NCBI GenBank assembly: GCA_023257915.1
Contig: JALRBB010000560.1
Span: 1 to 5,414 of the forward strand
From: Quisquiliibacterium sp.
GTDB lineage: Bacteria > Pseudomonadota > Gammaproteobacteria > Burkholderiales > Burkholderiaceae_E
Direction: 5' to 3'
Length of the DNA: 5,414 nt
In this document: in pieces, positions 1 through 5,414 of the stretch
Position numbering within the stretch: the first letter of the stretch is position 1
Layout: the number at the start of each line of letters is the position of its first letter
Position numbers and translations under genes: made by a program
The notes under the pieces: model-generated
What the model saw: the letters and a program-made list of their open reading frames with translations, nothing else
Databases searched by the model: none
Told to the model about the DNA's origin: nothing

Positions 1-656
1 AAATCGACCGGTGGGTCCTGGCCAACACCCTGAGCTGGATCGACGAACACCCGGAGCATCGCAGTCGCCTGACATTCGCGACCCTGAACCTGAGCGGAGC
101 TTCGCTCAATGACGCCCGCTTTGTCGAAGACGCATTCGCAATGATCGCCGAGCATCCGCATGCGGTCCGAAAAGTCTGCTTTGAAATCACCGAAAGCGTC
201 GCGTTGCACGATGTCGACTCTACGCAACGATTCGTCGAGCGGGTTCGCGCCTTCGGAAGCCAGGTTGCGCTGGATGACTTCGGCGCCGGATACACATCCT
301 TCAATTACCTGAAGGAGATCCCGGCGAACTACATCAAGATCGACGGCAGCTTCGTCAAAGACATCAACCTGAATCCGGCCAACTATGCGATTACCCGCAC
401 GATTGTCGACCTGACCCATGAGCTTGGAATGCAAAGCATCGCAGAATGGGCCGAGACATCCGACACCGTCGCCTCGCTGCTCGAACTTGGCGTCGACTAC
501 GCGCAAGGTTTCGGGCTGGCCCGTCCGATGCCCAAAGAACTGGTCACTGGAGCCGTCTCCTGCGGCGCGCTATTGCGTGACCCGACGCTCGTGGCGATGC
601 TAAGCAGCCCTCAATCGATTCCGGGCCTGACCGCCAAAACGAAAAGATCGGGCTGA
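1..656 (+). CDS. EAL-domain cyclic-di-GMP phosphodiesterase, C-terminal part (5' end outside window)
   Basis: This is the C-terminal 217 codons of a protein whose frame is open from base 3 and ends at TGA 654-656. EAL domains hydrolyse the second messenger cyclic di-GMP to linear pGpG using two divalent metals. Counting the first full codon as residue 1, the canonical active-site positions are present: Asn29 in LNLSG, Glu61 in FEITES, Asp91-Asp92 in DDFGAG, Lys112 in KIDGSF, Glu148 and Glu151 in AEWAET, and Gln168 in AQGFGLARPMP. The EAL signature itself and any GGDEF, PAS or membrane region lie upstream of the window, so the full architecture is unknown. A tail of about 40 residues follows the LARPMP motif and is not part of the core domain. 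The usual AEGVET motif reads AEWAET, but both glutamates survive, so activity looks likely. The domain call is secure; the biological process controlled cannot be read here. Confidence 0.93.
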   Translation, partial: IDRWVLANTLSWIDEHPEHRSRLTFATLNLSGASLNDARFVEDAFAMIAEHPHAVRKVCFEITESVALHDVDSTQRFVERVRAFGSQVALDDFGAGYTSFNYLKEIPANYIKIDGSFVKDINLNPANYAITRTIVDLTHELGMQSIAEWAETSDTVASLLELGVDYAQGFGLARPMPKELVTGAVSCGALLRDPTLVAMLSSPQSIPGLTAKTKRSG

Positions 657-800
657 CCGAAGCGGCCCGAACGCGCGCCCTTCCTTTATCATCTGCAGGT
701 CTTCTCAGGGGGTGTCGCCGACGCCCTCCTGCAGGTCGCGACTCGACAGGGTGCAAGGTCTACTGCATCGTGCCATCCGGGTCGATCGACGCACAGGAAT

Positions 801-1745
801 GTGTTGCACGGCGACTTTGGCGACGATGCAACGCGGCAAAACAACTCGCGGGCCCGGTTGGCCCGCAATCAGGGGATGCAGGTGGGCGGGCAGAGCAAGC
901 ATGTAACGCGTATTCACGAGAGCTTCATGTACGAAGCCATGGCGCTGATCGGAGACGGCGTGCCGGCGGCCCGTGTCGAAGCGATTGCAATCGAAGCCGG
1001 GATGCTGCGAGGCCCGCTGGCAGCGCTGGATGAAGGCCCGCTGCAACATGCGGACCACGCACTGCACGAAGAGTTAGAAGCCCTTGAAAATGCGGCCCAC
1101 GGGCACGACCACGGGCACGACCACGGGCACGACCACGGGCACGACCATGCGCACGACCACGGGCATGACCATGGGCACGACCATGGGCACGACCATGGGC
1201 ACGACCATGGGCACGACCATGGGCACGACCATGGGCACGACCACGCGCACGACCACGCGCATGACCACGGGCATGACCATGGGCACAAGCACAAGGTTGA
1301 ATCGCGCCGCTTCGCGCCGTCCGCGGTCTACGTGCTTGAAAAGATGTCGCATGGATTCAAGCGAACCGGTCGCGCATCCGGTGGCGGCTTTTATCACTAT
1401 GAGGATGGAGAGCCGCCTGAACTGTGGTCGGGCCTGAAGATATTCGAGCGACGCACGCAGAAGGTGTCTGAGCAGGACGCACGCGATCGTCTGCTCTACG
1501 TGCAGGCACTCGAAGCGATGCGCTGCCTGCAGGAACACAACTCCATCGACGCCGATAGCTTGAACCGCGAGTCGATCAGTCAGGGAGATTTTCCGGCAAG
1601 CGCCGGCGGCGTCATCGGCTTCATCAGCCAAACGGGAGTCGCACGCTTCGTCGAGCGCAGCCGCGAGCTTGCCTCGCTGTACGGTGCCCGCTTCGAGCCC
1701 TGCGAGCTGCTGCTATCCCATGCGAAGCGCGGGTCGACACCATGA
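801..1745 (+). CDS. Orphan FadB/FadJ-type 3-hydroxyacyl-CoA dehydrogenase C-terminal region with internal His-Asp repeat; N-terminally truncated, possibly a pseudogene
   Basis: From about residue 35 ([15 protein letters not shown]) the protein resembles the C-terminal half of multifunctional beta-oxidation alpha subunits. Lobe one covers about residues 35-90 ([13 protein letters not shown]). A histidine-rich insert spans residues 100-165. The segment [22 protein letters not shown] follows, then lobe two with [17 protein letters not shown] and a closing [11 protein letters not shown]. Full-length relatives have about 700 residues or more; here the crotonase domain, the Rossmann NAD-binding domain and the catalytic His/Glu pair are all absent, so no dehydrogenase or hydratase activity is expected. 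The first 34 residues have no resemblance to the family. The start is uncertain: GTG 801 has AGGA only 2 bases away, ATG 876 abuts AGGGG, and ATG 927 has GAGAG 4 bases upstream. The frame is intact to TGA 1743-1745. It may be a relic or a repurposed stand-alone protein. Family assignment is firm; function is unknown. Confidence 0.62.
   Translation: MLHGDFGDDATRQNNSRARLARNQGMQVGGQSKHVTRIHESFMYEAMALIGDGVPAARVEAIAIEAGMLRGPLAALDEGPLQHADHALHEELEALENAAHGHDHGHDHGHDHGHDHAHDHGHDHGHDHGHDHGHDHGHDHGHDHGHDHAHDHAHDHGHDHGHKHKVESRRFAPSAVYVLEKMSHGFKRTGRASGGGFYHYEDGEPPELWSGLKIFERRTQKVSEQDARDRLLYVQALEAMRCLQEHNSIDADSLNRESISQGDFPASAGGVIGFISQTGVARFVERSRELASLYGARFEPCELLLSHAKRGSTP
848..866. other. GC-rich hairpin upstream of the orphan dehydrogenase fragment
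   Basis: Bases 848-854 (GCGGGCC) and 860-866 (GGCCCGC) are perfect inverted repeats around a 5-base loop (CGGTT). On the + strand no T-run follows, so it is not a standard terminator for the EAL gene. On the - strand it is followed by GAGTTGTTTT, a weak T-rich tail, but no - strand gene is known to end there. If translation begins at ATG 876, the hairpin would sit about 10 bases upstream of the start and could mask it. If translation begins at GTG 801, it is simply coding. A role is speculative. Confidence 0.3.
1098..1295 (+). repeat. 12-bp tandem repeat encoding (Gly/Ala)-His-Asp-His, 16 units
   Basis: A leading His codon at 1098 is followed by 16 consecutive 12-base units from 1101 to 1292: 15 encode GHDH or AHDH and the last is GHKH, with a trailing Lys at 1293. 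The consensus unit is GGGCACGACCAY. Three identical units (CAC-ending) occupy 1101-1136 and five identical units (CAT-ending) occupy 1173-1232. Units starting at 1149, 1245 and 1257 have GCG (Ala) instead of GGG. Bases 1149-1178 and 1257-1286 agree at 29 of 30 positions, 108 bases (nine units) apart, suggesting a higher-order duplication. All 15 Asp codons are GAC, and His is 22 CAC to 11 CAT. The unit is a multiple of three, so copy changes keep the frame. It lies inside the orphan 3-hydroxyacyl-CoA dehydrogenase ORF. Confidence 0.97.
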
Positions 1746-1849
1746 ACCTCAGACCCGCCCTGTAAACAAGCTGGCGAGCGCGCCCCGCAGCACTGTCCGG
1801 GCCAAAGATCCAGCCCTTCATCAATCCTCAGCCCTGCTCACAAGCTTGC

Positions 1850-1856
1850 AAGGAAA
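1850..1856 (+). promoter_or_regulatory. Ribosome binding site of the Nudix-MBL gene
   Basis: AAGGAAA contains a good anti-16S match (AGGA at 1851-1854), with 7 bases between it and ATG 1862. This supports ATG 1862 as the start, and the Nudix homology begins shortly after it. No convincing -35/-10 pair was seen in the 116-base gap upstream. Confidence 0.7.
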
Positions 1857-1861
1857 CCGAG

Positions 1862-3502
1862 ATGCCCCGCACAGAAAAACAGCTTCATCCGTGGCGTGAG
1901 CCGGTCACCCCGCGCCCGGCGGCAACCATCCTTTTGCTGCGCGACGGCGAATCCGGCCTCGAAGTGCTGATGACCCGTCGCTCGGCCAGCGCCAGCTTCG
2001 CACCCGGTGCCTACGTGTTCCCAGGCGGTGCGCTCGACGCCGCCGATGGGTCCGAGCAGGCCAAGGCCCTGTCGAACGTCCGCCCCACTCAAGGCGACGA
2101 GCAGCGCGCGTTTTCGGTCGCCGCAATCCGCGAGGCATTCGAAGAACTCGGCATCCTGCTTGCCTGCCGGCCTGACGGCAGCACCGCATCGCAAGCCGAC
2201 GTCGACTCCCTTGATCGCAGCCAGAGCGCCGACTTTCTCGCGCAACTGGAGCGTCATGGCTATCGGATGGCAGTCGATCAGGTCTACTGGCTGTGCCAAT
2301 GGATCACGGACCGCGATCTTCCCAAGCGATTCGACGCACGCTTCTATGTCGCTCCGATGCCAGGCGGACAGCATCCAGTCGCCGACGAGGGAGAGCAGTT
2401 CGAACCAGTCTGGATCTCGCCCAAGCATGCGCTCGAGCGCCACGAGCGCGGCGACTTCTTCATGATCTTTCCTACGATCCGCACATTGCGCAGGCTCGCT
2501 GCATTTGCCGACGTCGAGGCGGTGCTGGCCGCCTGCGCATCCGACAAGCCCTTGTGGGTTTCTTCACCGCGTGGGGGGCAGGTGCGCGGCGACATCGAAC
2601 GATTCTCCGAGCATGAGCCTGCCTATGGCGAGCTGGAACTGGTGGTGCCGGACGGACAGATCCTGCATGCGCTCGACTGGCGTCACGAGACCGTGGTGCC
2701 GTTGCTGCACAACGTCCACCGGCTGACCGCACCCAATCCGGGCTTCATGACGGGCCCCGGCACGAATACCTACATCATCGGCGAACCGGGCGCCTGGGCG
2801 GTCATCGACCCGGGCCCGGATGACGAACGGCATGTGGAGCGCATCGCGCAGTTCGTCGGCGACGGTCTGAAGTACATCCTTTGTACTCACGCCCACCCGG
2901 ACCATGCGCCCGGGGCGGTGATCCTGAAGCGGCTCACTGGCGCACCGATCTTCGGCGCACCGTCGGGACCCAATTTCCGCAGCGAATGGAAATTTGTCCC
3001 AGACCGGACGCTGTCCGATGGCGACCGACTGATGCTTGGCGACACGACCTTGCGCGCGATCCATACGCCGGGTCATGCCTCGAACCACCTGTGCTTTTTG
3101 CTCGAAGAGGACGCCCTGCTGATCTCTGGCGACCACATCAACAACGGTTCGACCGTGGTCATCGACCCGCCGGACGGAAACATGGGCGACTATCTGCGTG
3201 CGCTGCACAGCTTGCTCGACGAAAAGATCGACTTCATCTTGCCTGCGCACGGCTTCGTGCTTGGGCCGGCCGATCAGGCCATCCGCCAGCTGATTGCCCA
3301 TCGCCTGACCCGCGAAGCCAAGGTGCTGGGAGCTGTCCGACGCGCCGAAAGTGGCGACCTGGAAAAGCTGCTTCCGCTGGTTTACGACGACGTGCGCCCG
3401 GAGCTGCATCGCGTCGCGTCCCGATCCCTGCTCGCACACCTGCAAAAGCTGTGCGAGGATGGCCTGGTTCGCGAATCCGGGCAGCAATGGCAGGCGGTCT
3501 AG
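1862..3502 (+). CDS. Nudix hydrolase (NUDT19-like) fused to LACTB2-like metallo-beta-lactamase-fold hydrolase
   Basis: This 546-residue two-enzyme fusion is probably cytoplasmic, with no signal peptide or membrane segment. Residues about 18-230 are a Nudix domain: FAPGAYVFPGG ends at 56 and the catalytic metal-binding helix is R90-E91-A-F-E94-E95-L-G97. Between the glycines and that helix lie about 20 extra residues compared with the classic Nudix box, as in NUDT19-type CoA diphosphatases; the downstream WISPKHALER and FPTIRTLRRL fit that group. Residues about 298-470 are a metallo-beta-lactamase domain with all zinc ligands: H343-A-H345-P-D347-H348, His405 (TPGH), Asp424 (SGDH) and His463 (PAHG). 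The C-terminal 70 residues resemble the winged helix of LACTB2-like nucleases/hydrolases. Both active sites look intact. The substrate is unknown; a nucleoside-diphosphate-linked compound such as CoA is an inference from family. The M20 gene follows after 85 bases on the same strand, probably in one transcript. Confidence 0.93.
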   Translation: MPRTEKQLHPWREPVTPRPAATILLLRDGESGLEVLMTRRSASASFAPGAYVFPGGALDAADGSEQAKALSNVRPTQGDEQRAFSVAAIREAFEELGILLACRPDGSTASQADVDSLDRSQSADFLAQLERHGYRMAVDQVYWLCQWITDRDLPKRFDARFYVAPMPGGQHPVADEGEQFEPVWISPKHALERHERGDFFMIFPTIRTLRRLAAFADVEAVLAACASDKPLWVSSPRGGQVRGDIERFSEHEPAYGELELVVPDGQILHALDWRHETVVPLLHNVHRLTAPNPGFMTGPGTNTYIIGEPGAWAVIDPGPDDERHVERIAQFVGDGLKYILCTHAHPDHAPGAVILKRLTGAPIFGAPSGPNFRSEWKFVPDRTLSDGDRLMLGDTTLRAIHTPGHASNHLCFLLEEDALLISGDHINNGSTVVIDPPDGNMGDYLRALHSLLDEKIDFILPAHGFVLGPADQAIRQLIAHRLTREAKVLGAVRRAESGDLEKLLPLVYDDVRPELHRVASRSLLAHLQKLCEDGLVRESGQQWQAV

Positions 3503-3576
3503 AACTGTCAATGCGGCTCGCGAGTCGCTTGGCTCATCCTGAACTGCGCCGCGCTGATTTAATCGACCCGTGGCAC

Positions 3577-3581
3577 GAGGG
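3577..3581 (+). promoter_or_regulatory. Ribosome binding site deciding the M20 amidohydrolase start
   Basis: GAGGG sits 6 bases before ATG 3588. An in-frame GTG at 3570 would add six residues but has no Shine-Dalgarno sequence before it (GATTTAATCGACCC), so ATG 3588 is preferred. Confidence 0.7.
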
Positions 3582-3587
3582 CAACTG

Positions 3588-4784
3588 ATGTATCGCAACG
3601 ACGACTCCGCACTCGACATCCGCCAGCTCACCGCGTTTCGCCGTGACTTGCACATGCATCCCGAACTCAAGTTCGAGGAGAACCGTACCGCCGACCGGGT
3701 CGCCGCATTCCTGGCGGCGCTGGATATTCCGATGGTCCGCGGTTTGGGAATCACCGGCATCGTGGCGAGCATCCACGGCAAGGGGCGCAGCGCCGAGAAC
3801 CCTGGCCCTGCGATCGGCATTCGTGCCGACATGGATGCCCTGCCGGTTTGCGAGGTCAATCAGTTTGAACACGCCAGCCGACACGAGGGACGCATGCATG
3901 CTTGTGGCCATGACGGCCACACGACGATGGTGCTCGGCGCCGCGGCATTGCTGGCAGCCAATCGCGACTTCGACGGCACGGTACACCTGCTCTTTCAGCC
4001 TGGCGAAGAAGGCGGTGGCGGTGCTCGCGAGATGATCAACGACGGGATGTTCAAGGACTTCCCCTGCCAGGCGGTGTTCGCACTGCATAACTGGCCCGCG
4101 CTGCCACAGGGTCAAATGGCGGTACGCGTCGGTCCGATCATGGGGGCGGCGATGCGGTTCGAAATCATCGTGCGCGGCCGAGGCGGCCATGCGGCGATGC
4201 CACACATCACGGTCGATCCGATCCCCGTCGCCTGCTCGATCGTTGGGCAATTGCAGACGCTGGTCTCGCGCGGCACCGATCCGCTGGACGCCGCGGTGCT
4301 GACAGTCGGCAAGATCGACTCAGGCACGGTCGAGAACATCATCCCGAACGAAGCCCGCATCTACGGAACATGCCGGGCGCTGACGGCTCAGACCGAGCAG
4401 TACCTGACCGAAGGGCTGCAGCGCATCTCGTCGCATATCGCCGAGGCCCACCTTGCCAGCGCCGAAGTGATCATCAAACCGGGATATCCGACCACCGACA
4501 ATCATCGCGATGAGGCGCTGTTCATGGCCGAGGTGATGCGCGAGATGGCGGGCAACGAGCAGGTCTTCACGGATTTGCCGCCTTCGCTGACCGCCGAGGA
4601 TTTCAGCTTCATGCTCAAGGAAGTCCCTGGAGCCTACGGCTGGATCGGCAACGGTCCGGACAACAAGCCCGGCGTCAGCCTGCACAACCCGGCTTACGAT
4701 TTCAACGACGCCAATCTGTCGCTGGGCCCGCGCTTTTGGGATCGGCTCGCGCGTCGCTGGTTCGAAACGATGGCTCGACGCTGA
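3588..4784 (+). CDS. M20-family amidohydrolase (HipO / IAA-amino-acid hydrolase type, subfamily M20D)
   Basis: This complete protein of 398 residues matches the usual length of the family, which cleaves the amide bond of N-acyl or N-aroyl amino acids (hippurate, IAA conjugates, N-acetyl amino acids) with a dinuclear metal centre. It opens with the family-typical FRRDLHMHPELKFEE. Metal and catalytic motifs are in order: Asp81 in IRADMDALP, Cys106 and His108 in HACGHDGHT, Glu140-Glu141 in FQPGEEGGGGA, His167 in HNWP, and His366 in SLHNPAYDFND. The middle dimerisation domain carries GRGGHAAMPH with His201. No signal peptide is seen, so it should be cytoplasmic. The start is set by GAGGG before ATG 3588. 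It lies 85 bases after the Nudix-MBL gene with no terminator between, so co-transcription is likely, and it ends before a strong terminator facing pnp. The exact substrate cannot be told; the family assignment is secure. Confidence 0.95.
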   Translation: MYRNDDSALDIRQLTAFRRDLHMHPELKFEENRTADRVAAFLAALDIPMVRGLGITGIVASIHGKGRSAENPGPAIGIRADMDALPVCEVNQFEHASRHEGRMHACGHDGHTTMVLGAAALLAANRDFDGTVHLLFQPGEEGGGGAREMINDGMFKDFPCQAVFALHNWPALPQGQMAVRVGPIMGAAMRFEIIVRGRGGHAAMPHITVDPIPVACSIVGQLQTLVSRGTDPLDAAVLTVGKIDSGTVENIIPNEARIYGTCRALTAQTEQYLTEGLQRISSHIAEAHLASAEVIIKPGYPTTDNHRDEALFMAEVMREMAGNEQVFTDLPPSLTAEDFSFMLKEVPGAYGWIGNGPDNKPGVSLHNPAYDFNDANLSLGPRFWDRLARRWFETMARR

Positions 4785-4872
4785 ACCCGGATCTGCAGCG
4801 CCCTGCCCGGCCCAGCATCGCGCCACCGCCGATGGGCTCCAGTCAGCCTTGACCCTTTAGCGCCAAAAACGC

Positions 4873-4898
4873 AAAACGGCCGGTTTCCCGGCCGTTTT
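4873..4898. terminator. Bidirectional rho-independent terminator between the M20 gene and pnp
   Basis: A perfect 11-bp inverted repeat, AAAACGGCCGG (4873-4883) and CCGGCCGTTTT (4888-4898), encloses the loop TTTC. The core is a 7-bp all-G/C stem (CGGCCGG with CCGGCCG), flanked by AAAA on the left and TTTT on the right, so each strand reads hairpin then T-tract. It lies 88 bases after the M20 stop and 50 bases after the pnp stop. The two genes converge, so one hairpin can serve both. Confidence 0.92.
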
Positions 4899-4948
4899 GT
4901 TCATGGGAAGCAGCTTTCGCGCTCCCCACTTTGCTCCGAGCGGCCCGC

Positions 4949-5414
4949 TTACTGGGCTGCAGGAGCTTCCTGCCCGGCAACGGCATCGTCTGCCGCAGCC
5001 GCTTTCATCGACAGACGCAGACGGCCCTTATCGTCAGCCTCGATGGCCTTGACGCGAACGACCTGGCCTTCCTTCAGGTAATCGGACACCAGGTTGACGC
5101 GCTCGTTGGCGATCTGCGAGACATGCAGCAGACCGTCGCGCCCCGGCATCACCTGAACGATGGCACCGAAATCCAGGATCTTCAGCACAGTGCCTTCGTA
5201 GATCTTGCCGATCTCAACTTCAGCAGTCAGATCGGTGATCATCTGCTGAGCTTTCTTGGCCGCACCGGCATCCACGGCGGCGATCGTGATCGAACCGTCG
5301 TCCTGGATGTCGATCGTGGTTCCGGTCTGTTCGGTGATCTGGCGAATGGTGGCGCCGCCCTTGCCGATCACGTCACGGATGCGCTCCGGATTGATCTTCA
5401 TGGTGTACATGCGC
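4949..5414 (-). CDS. pnp: Polyribonucleotide nucleotidyltransferase (PNPase), C-terminal KH and S1 domains (5' end outside window)
   Basis: The - strand frame runs in from the right edge and ends at TAA (4951-4949); about 154 residues are visible. PNPase degrades RNA 3'-to-5' by phosphorolysis, as a trimer and in the RNA degradosome where one exists. The visible part begins with [19 protein letters not shown], the start of the KH domain with its GxxG loop (IGKGGATI). Next comes an S1 domain from [20 protein letters not shown] through [14 protein letters not shown] to [11 protein letters not shown] short Ala/Asp-rich tail ends in EAPAAQ. The two RNase PH cores lie outside the window, and the Met at 5410 is internal, not the start. 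The domain order and motifs leave little doubt. Confidence 0.97.
   Translation of the reverse strand, partial: RMYTMKINPERIRDVIGKGGATIRQITEQTGTTIDIQDDGSITIAAVDAGAAKKAQQMITDLTAEVEIGKIYEGTVLKILDFGAIVQVMPGRDGLLHVSQIANERVNLVSDYLKEGQVVRVKAIEADDKGRLRLSMKAAAADDAVAGQEAPAAQ

Noticed and set aside
693..737. 9-base direct repeat CTGCAGGTC at 693-701 and 729-737, considered as a target-site duplication or operator pair
   Set aside because: It is short, spaced by 27 bases, with no terminal inverted repeats or element between the copies; probably chance or minor.
657..800. Possible remnant of the missing NAD-binding or crotonase domain upstream of the orphan dehydrogenase fragment
   Set aside because: None of the frames read here gives a GxGxxG Rossmann motif or crotonase-like sequence, and the interval is too short for either domain.
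1098..1295. CRISPR array or other spaced repeat
   Set aside because: The units are contiguous with no spacers, are only 12 bases long and are in frame inside a coding region.
914..1631. Long open frames opposite and out of frame with the His-Asp repeat (Trp-Ser-Cys-Pro, Val-Val-Met-Pro and Thr-Thr-Thr-Gly type translations)
   Set aside because: A 12-bp unit without stop codons is open in several frames at once. These frames have no homology outside the repeat, while the dehydrogenase frame is recognisable on both sides of it.
3529..3563. Possible promoter before the M20 gene (TTGGCT ... TTTAAT)
   Set aside because: The spacing between the hexamers is 23 bases, too long for a sigma-70 promoter, and the matches are weak.
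2564..3859. A 431-codon open frame on the - strand opposite the Nudix-MBL and M20 genes
   Set aside because: It overlaps two strongly recognisable + strand genes, spans their junction and shows no recognisable domain; it is a high-GC antisense shadow.
3534..4250. A 238-codon - strand open frame inside the M20 gene
   Set aside because: It is low-complexity in character, has no family resemblance and is fully explained by the codon bias of the M20 gene on the other strand.

Overview
The window looks like ordinary chromosome from a high-GC, G/C-ending-codon gammaproteobacterium. The C-terminal half of polynucleotide phosphorylase and the general protein style suggest the order Lysobacterales (Xanthomonadales). 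This is a judgement from memory of the families, not a search result. No tRNA, rRNA, insertion sequence or CRISPR array was seen.

Layout, left to right. (1) The 3' end of a cyclic-di-GMP phosphodiesterase (EAL domain) gene on the + strand. (2) An orphan ORF on the + strand that matches only the C-terminal, two-lobed 3-hydroxyacyl-CoA dehydrogenase region of a FadB/FadJ-type protein. It lacks the crotonase and NAD-binding domains. The linker between its two lobes has grown into 16 tandem 12-bp units encoding (Gly/Ala)-His-Asp-His, with 33 histidines in about 65 residues. This is the most unusual object in the window. (3) A complete + strand gene fusing an NUDT19-like Nudix domain to a LACTB2-like metallo-beta-lactamase (MBL) hydrolase with a C-terminal winged helix. 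(4) After 85 bases, a complete + strand M20-family amidohydrolase (HipO/IAA-amino-acid-hydrolase type), plausibly co-transcribed with gene 3. (5) A strong rho-independent hairpin with A and T tracts on both sides, serving the convergent pair of genes 4 and 6. (6) The 3' end of pnp on the - strand, with its KH and S1 domains.

Genes 2 to 4 all point loosely to acyl-CoA, CoA or acyl-amide chemistry: a beta-oxidation enzyme remnant, a CoA-diphosphatase-like Nudix/MBL hydrolase and an N-acyl-amino-acid hydrolase. The link is only contextual and no shared pathway is shown by the sequence. The EAL gene and pnp are unrelated neighbours. The candidate novelty is the histidine-rich orphan FadB C-terminal protein. 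It may be a decaying gene fragment with a microsatellite-like expansion, or a fragment recruited for metal binding. The sequence alone does not settle which.
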